From the NCBI GenBank assembly GCA_030686995.1, contig CM060706.1, positions 142,375,505 through 142,439,504 on the forward strand: a DNA stretch of 64,000 nucleotides, in the 5' to 3' direction. The notes beneath the pieces were generated by a model. The model saw nothing but the letters and a program-made list of their open reading frames with translations. It searched no databases and was not told the origin of the DNA. Below, one piece after another: positions 48,946 to 60,134 of the stretch (its first letter is position 1; every line of letters begins with the position of its first letter). Source of the stretch: Artemisia argyi (Eukaryota; Streptophyta; Magnoliopsida; Asterales; Asteraceae). A program made the position numbers and the translations under genes.

Positions 48946-49604
48946 GTAATAAAAAAAATTGTTATGTAATGCTTTCAATTTGAAAAAAACTAATTTTATA
49001 ACATCATTATTTTTTGCAGTTATAAATACAAGTTTGGAATCGACCTGCATAATTACAAGATTGGTTTATTATCTCCACCGACCAGCCATTTAACACACGA
49101 AAGTATCTTTAAGGCATACAAAATAAGGCATGCTTTTCAAGCGGCGTTACAAAATAATGTTTGAAGAGTTTATTGAAAAGTATTTCTTACATTGACTCCT
49201 TCAATGTCTTTGTTCAAGACATTTTATTTTTAATGGTTTCCTAATTTTCGATCAAGACTTTTTTTTAAAGTATATTTATTTTCATTTGTTACATTTCAAT
49301 AATGACGTAATTTTTAAGTTTTTTCATGCAAGTTTCGTATCTTTATGTGATGTATCTATAACATTTTCTTCAATTAATTTTGTTAGTGATAATGTATGAA
49401 TTTGTATTTTCTTATAGGTGTAACCATTATGTATTTATTTTCTTATCATACTTCCAACTATTTATTTTTATGTATAATAACTACTATTACTACATATAAT
49501 ATATGAGCAATATATAAAGGAATTTATATTATTTATCCCTTAAAATATTTTTGTAAAACAATTTTATGAAGCGTACCCGGCCATCGGCCTGATCATGAAG
49601 CTAG

Positions 49605-49703
49605 TTACTTTTATATTAGTATTAGATGACCCCTAACTTGTATTTTGATTAGAATAAAAGCGCATTTGCTTAAGGATAAGCAAATCTCAAGTGTAAGGGT
49701 ATT
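49605..49703 (+). other. Element A, last internal segment with terminal polypurine tract
   Basis: 99 bp between Helitron E and the 3' LTR, homologous to 37214-37312 (minus) of D. It ends AAGTGTAAGGGTATT directly before the LTR, the expected plus-strand priming tract. Confidence 0.85.
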
Positions 49704-51137
49704 TGATGAAGCGAAAAGTGTATCACTTTTCGGGGGTCATTTAAGGCCAAAGTCGAGATTATTTGATCAAATATTGCCCTAAATCGTTCCTTTTGTCATT
49801 TTAGGTACTTTTGAGAGGAATTTTACAAAAGGAAGCATTTTGAACATTTTTTGAGCGAAAAAGTGCAGAAAACGACAAAGTCTCAAAAGCATGCTGGAAA
49901 TTGCCTTTGACGGCGTCACAAGTTGTTAGTGACGGCGTCATGAGTTGACAAAAGGGTGGATAAATCAAATACACATGACGCGCCAGAGTGTTTTGTGAAG
50001 GGGGTTTGACAGCGTCATGTACAAAAATTCCAAGGCCATCAAGAGTTATCATAAAGAGTGACGACCCAGAGCCCGTATATAGTGACGGCGTCAGAAGTGG
50101 ATCTAGGCAATATGAGTTTAATTTGGCGGCGAGTTGACGGCGTCAGACTTAACTCTTGACGACGTCAGATTGTAAAATCTATATATAGTTTTCTAGTTTT
50201 CATTCATTGTGTGCAACTTTGAGGGAATAAAACCCTAGACGAATTTTCCAGCTATTTGAAGGGTTTCAACCCTTTGTTTCTTCCATGTTCAATTGAAGAT
50301 AAGTACTTTACCAAATCATTCAATATGTCTATGTGTTGTTTGATTATATCTTACGCTTGTCTTCTTTTTAACATGCTAGGCTAGGTTTCTTTCGTGTTTG
50401 CTTAGATGTAATGAAACCTAGATGTTAATTATTGGTTGATGGTTTGTTTATAATTGTTGTGGATGAATGAATTCGATGTTAGACTTAAGAAAACTGACAG
50501 ACTTCCAATTGGTAACTTGCTTGAACGTCTTAAGAAACATGATTGGAGGTATACTACGATTATTTGGTTATATTTAATGCATAGGTAACTTCCAGGGATA
50601 CCATGTTAGGAGCTTTTAGTCGGCTCGACATAGGATTGAGGTTGAAGCCTATAGAGTTAGGGAAGATCGTACACGGCCCTACGACTAGTATTAAGGAATA
50701 TAACCCGTCATCCATGCAAATGTAACATGCTAATCAACCGGTAAAAGGTATCTAGGGAGTAATGAAATCTAAATAAACACACTTTCTCTCGTTATTGTTT
50801 ACACCACAATTTAGTTTAAGTTTATTTTATTTGATTTTGATTGCATCTTTAGTTAATTGACTTGCAACTAATTCCGCCCACTCCTTCAAAACTCGAGATT
50901 TTACTTGCTTTCATTTAAAATATAAAAATACAAAAAGAATCATCCCTCACCCCTAGACCTAGTTTAGTAGAATTTTAACCCTAGCGAACACTATTCCTAG
51001 AGTTGAACGATCAATCCCCCGGTACTTGTCACTATACTATACTACAACGAACAGGTACACTGTTTGGTGGGGATTGCAAGCTTCTCAAGATCCCTTGAGA
51101 GGTAAAACCTTTTGCGAGGGCGCAATTCCACGCATCA
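49704..51137 (+). repeat. 3' LTR of element A
   Basis: 1,434 bp, TGATGAAGCG to CACGCATCA, partner of 15171-16613. It has the same palindrome array with different decayed copies, so some repeats have been lost independently on each side. Followed by target duplication GTACG at 51138-51142. Confidence 0.92.
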
Positions 51138-51293
51138 GTACGTTGCATTCAGTTCTTTTTTAGTGTTTCCTTTAAAAAAAGGGAAAAAAAATAATACGCA
51201 AAAAGATAATTGTTACCATAATTTGTAATGGTAAAAACCTCACTAAAACTAGTAATATGCAAAAAAGAAATTTATTACCATAATAACCTGTAA

Positions 51294-51620
51294 AAGCACG
51301 CGGTAACATGACTTTCAAGGGTGAATTATAACATAACTCAGGGAAGTTAAGGTGCGTTATGCCTTACCAGGGCTTGATGGCAAAGGGAAGTTAACATGGT
51401 GAGTTATAGGCATAACGCAGCGTTATGCTGCATTCTAATTATTAAAAAAAAACACTTTTGGCCCTTATAACATGACTTTTGGGGGTGAGTTATATGATAA
51501 CGCAGGGAAGTTAAGGCAGTCATTTTACCACCCCCTAAAGTTAACGCACCAAGTTAAAATGTTTAACGCTGACGTGGCGATGAGTTATGGGATAACTCAC
51601 CGTCATGTTACCAAGTACTC
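51294..51620. mobile_element. Harbinger-type MITE H
   Basis: 327 bp flanked by TAA (51291-51293 and 51621-51623). The ends are inverted repeats: AAGCACGCGGTAACATGAC from the left, GAGTACTTGGTAACATGAC from the right. The interior repeats the terminal motif once more (51468 onward), suggesting an internal duplication. A 3-bp TAA duplication fits PIF/Harbinger. Confidence 0.7.
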
Positions 51621-51946
51621 TAAGAGCACACAGTAACGTGCCCTTGAGCCCCACGTTAAAACTTAACTCGCCTCTTTAACGCACCACGTTAACTTACTAG
51701 GTATGAAAGGCAAAAGCAAGTTAAGGTGCTGCGTTATGTTTTTAACGCAGCGTTAAGCTGCTATTCCATTAAAAAAATCACTTTTGGCCCTTGTGTTATT
51801 TGTATACTATTTAAAGTGGTAAAAATGCAAAATTAACAAAAACACCCCCTATGTTTTAAAAATCAAACCATTACTTAAAAATCATTATTGAAACAAAACA
51901 ATACGAATACATAGATCATGCAACGATAGCCATAAAGCTTTTATAT

Positions 51947-52261
51947 TTACTGGTAATTGTCGATGAGATCTGACTTCTCCTCCCACACCTGCAACACTTG
52001 TTCCCTAACCATCTTCAAGGCGACATGAAGTTGCAGATCTGTTTCATCGTTTCTTATTAGAGTTTCTAGACCGACTATGATAGCTGGATGGTCTTGAGGC
52101 ATCGCACGCAACCTTTCGATCTATGGAGCACGAGAATGCTTCTGTAGCATGATTCGAGTTATCTCACCTAGCAAATTGTTAATCAGCCTAAGCTCTTTTT
52201 CTTGTTCATTGCGTAATCGGGCAAGAATTTTTCTTTGTACCTCAGCTGGTTCGTTAGCCAT
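51947..52261 (-). pseudogene. Small helical ORF of element G, one stop
   Basis: 105-codon frame (MANEPAEVQRKILARLRNEQ.. to ..EEKSDLIDNYQ) broken only by TAG at 52121-52123, probably a mutated Gln codon. Predicted mostly helical and charged. I do not recognise it. Its placement inside element G suggests transposon cargo. Confidence 0.5.
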
Positions 52262-52441
52262 GTGTGTGTGTGAAATTTTGTAATAATTGTGTCACAATAC
52301 GAAGTTGAGTAAAGATGGCATTTATATGGTAAACTAGCCGTTAGAGGATTTATTTATTTATTTATTTTTTTTTTTTTAGAGAAAATAGCCGTTAAGCCTT
52401 TTATTCAAATTCAAACTTAAAGTAACATTATAGCATATTAA

Positions 52442-52553
52442 AAACGATACGGAAATACAAATACAAATGATACGGAAATACAAATACAAACGATACGGAA
52501 ATACAAACACAAACGATACGAAAATACAAATACAAACGATACGGAAATACAAA
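52442..52553. repeat. ~24-bp tandem repeat
   Basis: About five copies of a CGATACGGAAATACAAATAC-AAA unit with small variants. It lies directly downstream of the SANT-like pseudogene inside element G. Confidence 0.85.
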
Positions 52554-52558
52554 AGCCA

Positions 52559-52948
52559 TTAATCCCTATATCTGTTCCATATGGGGCTGTTTCTCAAAAT
52601 GAACCACACGTTAAGATATTTGAAGCTTTGCCCACCAAACCGTTCTCTGAAAATGTTCATTGTAGTGTGAAGACGATCATTGACCTCGTCACTATGCTGC
52701 ACGCTCAAGTAAATATCATTGAATTTTTGACATTAATTGTTTATTCTTGCCCACTTACCCGTTATCTGGCTTTTGCTACCAAAAGGACCGTCAGATTGGT
52801 TGTTGAACCTTTCTGTAACCTCATTCCAAAAAACGGATTCGCCATGAAATTCGTGAACGATTTGCCACATGTCGGCTAACAAGTTTTCTTCCTCAACGGA
52901 CCAACGATTAGCCATTGTAAACTTGTTTAGAAAGTGAAGTGTGTGCAA
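52559..52948 (-). pseudogene. SANT/Myb-like DNA-binding ORF of element G, one stop
   Basis: From ATG 52948 the reading RWSVEEENLLADMWQIVHEF.. FWNEVTERFN.. ITGKWARIN matches SANT/Myb-like domains with three spaced Trp residues. These are found in Harbinger accessory proteins and in plant proteins with a NAM-associated C-terminus. TAA at 52733-52735 interrupts it, but the same frame continues CQKFNDIYLSV.. FKYLNVWFILRNSPIW to a stop at 52559-52561, as the family does. Such proteins bind transposon ends and partner the transposase. Non-functional here unless the stop is read through. Confidence 0.65.
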
Positions 52949-53314
52949 AATAGTATATTATGGTATGATTTATATAGGGATGTTTAGAAATTCAAATTTC
53001 AAAACTGGAGGGCGGGATAGTATTTAAAATTCAAATTCAAACAGAAGGGCGGGATAGTATTTAAACTTCAAATTCAAACTGAAGGGCATGATAGTATTTA
53101 AAATTCAAATTCAAAAAAAATGTCTGTAATTCAAATTCAAATTCAAAAAAAGGGCGGATAAACGTTTAAAATTCAAATTCAAAAACAAGAGCCGGATAAA
53201 TTTAAATTTCAAATCCAAACAACGCCCCTATAAATAGCCATTCCCAGGTGCTTACAATACACCCACAATTCACACACAAATCATACATAATTCATAAACA
53301 ATTCTCTCAAAACA

Positions 53315-53784
53315 ATGTCTCACAACAATTCACCAGATAACGAGTCAGTTTACAACACCCCACCTGAAGATCTTTTCCCCGTATTCCCATACGACAATCA
53401 ACCACAAAACAATCCTCCACAAGATCTGTTTCCCGTCTTCCAATATGCCAATCCACCACAAAACACTCCACCGAAAGTTCTGTTTCCACCGGTAAACAAT
53501 CCACCAGCAAACAATCCACCCCACTACAATCCACCACAAAACCAACCCAATACATTTGGGTTAACTGATGATGAACTTTATGAGCAAGATATGCAAGTCT
53601 TTTTAGAGTTTCAACCAGAGGAAGAACGCCAGGCAAGAGCTCGTGAGGCTCGAGCAAAAGCTAAACAGGATCGAGAAACCGTCGAGCAGAATGGCGATGG
53701 AAAATGGGATTAAACCGTGTGCCATCGAGTGAGGACGATTCCAGTGCCTCTTATTCGACTGACGAGGGCTATGTCACAGACTGA
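53315..53784 (+). pseudogene. Pro/Asn-rich ORF of element G with late frameshift
   Basis: ATG 53315 opens 132 codons with repeated N-N-P-P units (e.g. NNPPQDLFPVFQYANPPQN) and an Ala/Arg/Glu helix, ending at 53713. The other frame continues without a stop to TGA 53782-53784, with a Ser-rich acidic tail (SSEDDSSASYSTDEGYVTD). The natural product therefore probably ended there, and a 1-nt change near 53680 has shifted it. Low-complexity; function unknown. Preceded by AAATTCAAATTCAAA-type repeats at 52995-53215. Confidence 0.5.
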
Positions 53785-54320
53785 ATCATTTTCTTGATTC
53801 GTAGTTTTATGTTTAATTATCGTAGTTTAATTTAGATGTTTTATGTTTAATTATCATAGTTTAATTAAGATGTTTTATGTTTAAATATCGTAGTTAATGT
53901 AATTTGTGGTTAAGTATACTAGTTAATGTAATTTGTGTTTTATAAATATTTATGTTAGTTTAAATGAAGTATTTGTTAAAGTTTGTGGTTGAAATTGAAA
54001 ATAATTGAGGTGAAGGTAAGTTAAAGTGAGTTATTGGTGAGTTATGTTACCAGGGTGGAAAGTGAAGAGTTAGGGTTAAAAGGTAAAAGCTGATGTGGCG
54101 CGGACGTGGAGTTAAGTTTTAACTGAGTGTCAACTTACCCTTTGCTCTAATAGTATAAATCTCGTGCACAGAAGCACTATAAGTCTAAAACTAGTAATAT
54201 GCCAAAAGATTTTTTTTTTTAATCATAATCTGTATCGGGAAAGTGGGCTATAAAATTTATGGGCTATATATACATTGGGAAAGTAGAAACTAGCCTAGGG
54301 GTTTGATTCGATTGGCAGAA

Positions 54321-54961
54321 ATGGTTGTGTTTGATGTGGTCGAGTATATACTCTTAAGATCGGATGTCAAAGATCTGATCCCATGGAAGGTCGTTTGTAA
54401 GTTATGATATTCTTTGATATCAAGTCCTCATTTTGCTATAGCTCAACTAAAGACAACTTGCGATAATAATGATAACAGCAACTCTAGTAACGAGCTTGGT
54501 CATGTAAGGGTAGCTATGCCAACATATTGGAAAATACCTAATGAGAGGTTGTATTTATCAACACAATCCTTGGAGGGTTGTTGGTTCTTCCAATGACCAT
54601 GCATCTCTCCTTTTGGACTATATGCTCTAATTTTTGTAAGCAATCCGTGGACTAGAGAGATTAGAAAATTGCCGATGGCCCCCATGGTTTCTGAAAAGGA
54701 CATGAGTGGGATATGTTTGAGTTTTGGCTATGATTCATCCACGGACGATTACAAGGTTGTCTTGGGGATCAAGAAAAGTAATAATGTGGCACTCGATCAA
54801 GTATTGTCATTGAAATCTAACACTTGGAAACTTATTGGACAATTCAATTATAGGTTTCTCTATGGCATGCTAGGTATGTTGTTTAATGGGAAACTTCATT
54901 GGTTTGTGTTTGATTATAACACTAGGGAGAAGATAAAGTTATGTGTTGAAAAGTTGATGTG
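54321..54961 (+). pseudogene. F-box pseudogene (tandem partner of 56331)
   Basis: Starts MVVFDVVEYILL, homologous to the intact F-box gene 2 kb downstream. Lesions: TGA at ~54402 where the partner has Trp, and a deletion and frameshift around 54560-54600 that remove the QWRVVGSSNG segment. The reading resumes (PMAPMVSEKDMSGICLSFGY, DDYKVVLGI, QVLSLKSNTWK) and then ends early at 54961. About the last third of the protein is missing. The upstream sequence (GTTTGATTCGA..GCAG before ATG) is also shared, so the pair arose by segmental tandem duplication. Confidence 0.85.
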
Positions 54962-55059
54962 ACAAGGTCATGTGACCATTAAAGTTAGCGTTATACATGG
55001 CTTCCTCCAATTGTCTTTTAGTAGATCTTGGTGATTCTTCCGTACTGACATACCACAGT

Positions 55060-55352
55060 CAGGGACGTTTTTAAGGGTGTGCAAGGTGGTCGACTGCTCA
55101 GGGCCCCAAAATTTTTAAGGGCCCCAAAGATCGTCCCGTTGACAATTATATGCATGTGTACAGATATTTTCACAAAGATAAAGTATTTAGATGAGAAAAT
55201 ATCTTAAATGGATATGTTGAACGTTTAGATAACTAATTGCATTATATGTTATAAACGGTGACACTTTCTATATAACATCCTTTCCCAAAAAGCCTAATTA
55301 TGTAATTTCGTCCACAGCCCTCAAAAAATTCAAAAATTCAACGACGGCCCTA
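55060..55352. mobile_element. hAT-type MITE
   Basis: 293 bp, ends CAGGGACG and (from the right) TAGGGCCG, flanked by near-identical 8-bp repeats ACCACAGT (55052-55059) and ACCACAGC (55353-55360). An 8-bp duplication and C/TAGGG termini are hAT features. No ORF. Confidence 0.6.
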
Positions 55353-55611
55353 ACCACAGCTTCTCATTCTTAGGTGTGAAGTGGTTAGTTTCGGTGAATC
55401 TTACGTCACACAAAGTCCCGTACGAGTTGGGAGTGCATTCATCGTGATAATTCCTAAAAATCACAAAACTAAAAAGAATTATACGTCAAATGCACCAATG
55501 TAGATAAGAATTAAAACAATAAACTACACTAAAAACTATTTATTGTCGGGTTTGTTTCGTTGAAAAAAAAAAAAAAACGGGTTTGTCGCCATATAAGGAA
55601 TTACCAAAGGT

Positions 55612-56160
55612 TAGGGGTGTTCATGGATCGGGTAATATCCACAATAACCGAAAACCGAAACCGAACCGAACCGAAAAAAACCAAACCGAATTCGTAACCG
55701 AACCGAATTGGTCAAAACCGAACCGAACTAAATATTCGGTTATCGGGTTGGATATGGGTTTGGCAAAGAAAACCGAAAACCGAACCGAAAACCGAAAATA
55801 TTAAAATATGTATATATTTTTTATGTATTTATATATAAAAATATTCACTAAAAGTCTTTTTTAGTATAAATATAACATTATTTAAGCTTGAAAAAAAATT
55901 TGTTCTAAAAATATATATAATTAAATGAAAAAATAATTAAAATTATGTAATTTGGGTTATTCGGTTCGGTTTTCGGTTATAAGGGTTCGGTTTTCGGTTA
56001 TTCGGTTCGGTTTGTTCGGTTAATTTTTTTTTCTGGGTCAAACCAAAAACCGAACCGAACTGAATTCAGTTCGGTTCGGTTTTTGGTTTGACCCAGAAAA
56101 AAAAATTAACCGAACAAACCGAACCGAATAACCCGTTAACCGAACCGATGAACACCCCTG
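55612..56160. mobile_element. hAT-type MITE with long palindrome
   Basis: 549 bp, terminal inverted repeats TAGGGGTGTTCATGG and CAGGGGTGTTCATCG, with the 8-bp target duplication CCAAAGGT on both sides (55604-55611 and 56161-56168). It is filled with CCGAACCGAA/TTCGGTTCGG units. 55996-56133 is a 138-bp palindrome centred on GAATTC (56064/56065). It ends 170 bp before the start codon of the intact F-box gene. Confidence 0.9.
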
Positions 56161-56330
56161 CCAAAGGTCTTGTGAAGCGGGCTTTAGTAATCTTTGGGCT
56201 GGGTTTAAAAATTAACAACCGACATATGATAAGTATATAACATTGCATCATCTAGTTGACTTTCTGTTTTAAGTATCTTTCGACAGCCCTAAAGTACAAA
56301 CTTGGGTTTGGTTTGATTCGACTAGCAGTG

Positions 56331-57464
56331 ATGGTTGCGTTTGATGTGGTTGAGGATATACTCGTACAATTGAATGTGAATGATCTACTAGGATGCAAAA
56401 GCGTTTGTAAGTCATGGTATTCTTTGATATCAAGTCCTCGTTTTGCTATAGCTCATCTAAACCATACTTGCAATACTAATGATAGCAGCAACACTAATAA
56501 CGAGCTTGGACATGTAAGGATAGCTATGCCAACTTATTGGAAAATAGTCAAAATACCTAATGAGAGCTGGTATCAAGTCAACCAATGGAGGGTTGTTGGT
56601 TCTTCCAATGGCCTTGTATGTGTCTATCGTTTCCAACAAGATGGTTTAATTTTGGTAAGCAATCCTTGGACCAAAGAGGTTAGAAAACTACCAATGGCTC
56701 CCATATTCCCTGAAAGGGTTAGTGGTTACTTATGTTTGAGTTTTGGTTATGATGCGTCTACAGATGATTACAAGGTTGTTTTGGGGATCAAAATAAGTAT
56801 CAGCGAGACACTCGTTCAAGTCTTGTCATTGAAATCAAATACTTGGAAAACTATCGGACAGTTTAAGTTTATTTTACTTTATAACATATCTGGCATCCTG
56901 TTCAATGGGGCATTTTATTGGATTGCTCTTACAAGGAACAATGAGAAGACAAAGAACGTAATTCTTTCTTTTGATTTATCTCGGGAGGATTTTACAATAA
57001 TCCCCCGACCTAAAGACTCAAAATATCATAGAATATCACTCGGGATTGGCGAAAACCAACTATGCATATTTTCTAGGGCCCCAGATTCTACTACCATTGG
57101 TGATGACTATGACCTCCCCCGTGACATATGGGTAATGAGACGCTACAATGTTGAACAGTCTTGGGAACGGTTGCCGAATAAATACGAGATGAAGCTTGAG
57201 ACTGTACACTATATGAAAATGATTGAGTACGCTTCACCTAAGAATAAGAGGATGAGTTTCTTTTGTGATGATAATAAACGCATGTCAAGGCCCTTGAGAT
57301 TAGTTCCTGTTCATAGATTTATGCCAAGCCTAGTATCCCCGTATGTTAATTCCGGGAGACCAAGCCACCCAACGAATAACAAGACAGTTGTTAACGCATT
57401 AAGTATTGAGGTTAGTTTTGCTTTTTATGTCTTATTTCACAATTTTCTTCTTTTAATGCAATAG
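56331..57464 (+). CDS. F-box protein with F-box-associated (FBA) domain
   Basis: The frame is open from 56256, but ATG 56331 is preferred: the product then begins MVAFDVVEDILVQLNVNDLL, the usual opening of this family, and matches the start of the upstream pseudogene. Length is 377 residues. Residues 1-45 form the F-box (DLLGCKSVCKSWYSLISSPR), which docks on SKP1 in SCF ubiquitin ligases. Residues ~95-300 are the F-box-associated domain (VSNPWTKEVRKLP, LSFGYDASTDDYKVVLG, VLSLKSNTWKTIG), the substrate-binding part in this large, fast-evolving plant family. The end (SIEVSFAFYVLFHNF..) may be intron read-through: GAG|GTTAGT near 57411 is a possible donor, so the real C-terminus could differ. The proximal promoter abuts the palindromic MITE at 55612-56160. 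Substrate unknown. Confidence 0.85.
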   Translation: MVAFDVVEDILVQLNVNDLLGCKSVCKSWYSLISSPRFAIAHLNHTCNTNDSSNTNNELGHVRIAMPTYWKIVKIPNESWYQVNQWRVVGSSNGLVCVYRFQQDGLILVSNPWTKEVRKLPMAPIFPERVSGYLCLSFGYDASTDDYKVVLGIKISISETLVQVLSLKSNTWKTIGQFKFILLYNISGILFNGAFYWIALTRNNEKTKNVILSFDLSREDFTIIPRPKDSKYHRISLGIGENQLCIFSRAPDSTTIGDDYDLPRDIWVMRRYNVEQSWERLPNKYEMKLETVHYMKMIEYASPKNKRMSFFCDDNKRMSRPLRLVPVHRFMPSLVSPYVNSGRPSHPTNNKTVVNALSIEVSFAFYVLFHNFLLLMQ

Positions 57465-59875
57465 TAGCTTCGTACACCAATGCTTAAAAACCCAGCTTTT
57501 TTATTGACCCGGTTACAGACCGGTTCGACAAACTTAGAATGAGCTACAAACAAAATAAACTTTGGGTACGTGCGTTTATGTTTTGATTTTGTGATGTTGT
57601 GATTTTGTTTGTAGCTCACAAAATCACAACAGACTCACAGAGTCCCCGCCCGCAAACATAGTTAAAAACTAAACTAACTAGTTAAGTTAATTCAGTATTA
57701 AAGTCACTATAACCCTATGCACATACTCGCACACTCTTCTGTTTCAGTACATCTTCGTCGTAGTCTCTGCTTCACTATCTCCGATTCTTTGTCACCAACA
57801 AAATATTTTAAACCGGCCGATTCTAATGAACTGGTTCGACCCGGGTGGTGTAAAAGCGCGCCTTGGTTTAATCCGGGCTGTAAATCCTCAAAAAAGCCGG
57901 CTGGCAACAGCCGGTACCGGTTCAACTGGTCAGGTCGAAACCGGGTTTTAAAGCATATATATATTTTTTTTATTGTTTTTTGCTTTTTGATGGTTTGGTG
58001 CTTCCTTACGTTTTAAAGCGCACGTATACAAGAGAGTCCTTCCTTTTTATACATGCAGTATTGACTAAGGCATTTAAATATACTTTGCTAAGGTTGCTGA
58101 AGGAGAGTGCCGACACACGCAGGCAAATATAGCGAAGTTTTTCAAGGCTTCCGAAGAGGTAAATTTTTTTAATTTTTTTCCCCCTATAAGTTTGTACCTG
58201 GTTTAGAATTGGCTCTCCTTTATAAACTTTCAAATACAAATGCAGATTGAGAACATTTATAGGCTGGAAGTTGGAGAGGCTGAGAATAAGTATTTGCACG
58301 AAGATGGGGTGACTTAAGCTCTTTTTAATCTACCCAAAAGCTTTACCTGGCTAAGAATTTGTTATAAATTTAACCTTTTAAATATTTTGAAAAGTTCATT
58401 TGCAGGAAAATAGAGATTTAAGAAACCCTCTATAAAGATAGAGGGCGCTACGCCACTTAGTAACTCTTTGTCCAGAAAGCGGAGAGGGTGGGAAAAATAA
58501 GAGGGTAATAATTAATTTTCGAATATGAAGATTGTATCGTTTTCAATAATATGAACAATGTGTCATTGCTGTACTGGATTAATCTTAATAGAAGATTGAT
58601 TGTCTTGTGTTTTGAGAACTTTCTGTATCCAACTCATATCATACTGCTCATGGATCATATGATCATGAAAACAAGGGCAATGGGGAAATTCTGATCATGA
58701 AATTCAGTAGCTTTGAATAGGGTAATAGAAGATTGAGAGGTCACAACTATATGAGTAGGAGTGCCCTCTTGTGGATTATTTTGGTCATAAAAAACAAACA
58801 AACAGTTGGATGACTGAATTACTTCCTAGAATTCGGAACCAATTGGACATCCAATGGCCGAAAGCAAAGATAATTACCTTGCAATCTTGCATGATTGTTC
58901 ACTTAAGCAAAGATCTTCAAACCAATATATTATTTTTATATTTAATTAATGTTGTCTTTAAAATTACTCAATCTTTATCATTTTGTTTTTTACAAATTCA
59001 TTCCAATCTCGATCCATATTTCAATCTCAATTTGTTGAAGTGGAACTGATGATGTTGTCATCTTCGAAGATGATTTAGACTTGTAAACGTCAATCGCTAA
59101 ACGTTACACGAAACACTTAACCACAATATCTCAACTATAATAACTATTTGCCGCTATAAAATCTCATCCCTATAAATGGGTATACGCCTAGTCAAACCAA
59201 ATCCAAAAATATTAAAAATCTAACATGGAATTGGCCCGTGAACATTACGGGATTAGACCGTAAACAGTGAAACTAAGCAAGAATATTTGTAGACGGGCTT
59301 ATAATCGACGAAGTAAATACTGGTAGGAATTTGTGAGTAACTAATATGGTATGTTGACCCGTGAAGAATAGAAGAGGTAAACTTAGTAAACTTATACGTA
59401 GGCATTATCGGAATTCAGTAGACATGGGGTGTCATTTGATTGAAAAAAAATAGGCAGAATTGCATATATATCCATCCCAAAACGAATAATTGCATATATA
59501 TCATTTTTACAAGTTTTTGATGCACATAGTACAATGATTTTTATGCATGCTTTGGATATATATGCAATTATGCATTTTCGGAAGGATATATATGCAAAAC
59601 CCTTAAAGGGGGAATTGCATATATATCAAGATTAAGATTGTGTTATGTGCAACTTAGAGGAGAAGGTGTCGCTCGTCGTTGGAGCTCGCCACTCCAACGT
59701 GGCCTTCGTTGCAGCTCGTTGCCACACCGACTGACCCTCGCCATGCCTCGTTGTTCACCGCCTCCTCGTCTGCATGACGAGGCTTGGCCTTGTATTTGTT
59801 GTCAGATTTTTTTTTTTTTTTTTCGATCTATAATTAGTTGGTGTGTTGGGTTTGTGTTTTTGGTGTGTTTGTGGT

Positions 59876-59909
<34 letters not shown>

Positions 59910-60100
59910 TTGTACTTGTGGTGTTTGTGTTGGGTTTTTTTCCTCATATCTTGGGAAGAAGAAGATGAACTTGTGGTGTTTGTGTTGGGTTTTTTTGGCC
60001 TTGTACTTGTATAATGTATATTTGTGGCTCCCAATGGGCCAATGGTGGTTTTCCTTATTTACATTTTTGGTCCTTGAATATTTTTTCCTTTATTTACAGT

Positions 60101-60134
<34 letters not shown>

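Larger units (their letters stand above)
42500..49604 (+). mobile_element. Helitron E, non-autonomous, with captured gene fragments
   Basis: Starts TCCTCCACTATATAATAGCC after a host A. Ends with a GGCC-ATC-GGCC hairpin, eleven bases, CTAG, then a host T. There is no target duplication. The unoccupied site is preserved in element D (minus strand near 37305-37320, TTGTTGTAGTTAC), which fixes both ends. The 7.1-kb body has no Rep/helicase gene. It contains exon-like pieces with splice sites, including a SnRK2 kinase fragment (45569-45640), unidentified exons at about 43906-43974 and 43998-44102 (DVYMALGSEVIIVDPFMAIY) and 44110-44186, a block at 46393-46540, and a possible RPA-like piece at 48725-48945. 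A run of about 42 T residues lies at ~48679-48720. The ends match Helitron F in pattern and partly in sequence. Confidence 0.8.
51624..54147. mobile_element. Harbinger-like element G carrying three ORFs, no transposase
   Basis: 2,524 bp flanked by TAA (51621-51623 and 54148-54150), sharing its left TAA with MITE H. Ends start GAGCACACAGTAACGTG on the left and GAGCAAAGGGTAAGTTG on the right, with a common AAAACTTAACTC block about 40 bp further in. Inside are three damaged ORFs (51947-52261, 52559-52948 and 53315-53784) and a 24-bp tandem repeat. No DDE transposase is visible, so G would rely on an autonomous relative. Confidence 0.65.

Noticed and set aside
52442..52553. CRISPR-like array
   Set aside because: Short contiguous tandem repeats with no unique spacers, in a plant transposon.
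58090..58318. Two-exon mini-gene (..NIAKFFKASEE / IENIYRLEVGEAENKYLHEDGV)
   Set aside because: Splice signals are plausible, but the product is too short and unrecognised. Not enough to call a gene or fragment.
59638..60102. 154-codon frame with Cys/Phe-rich sequence
   Set aside because: It spans several T homopolymers that produce Phe runs. No domain and no conserved context.
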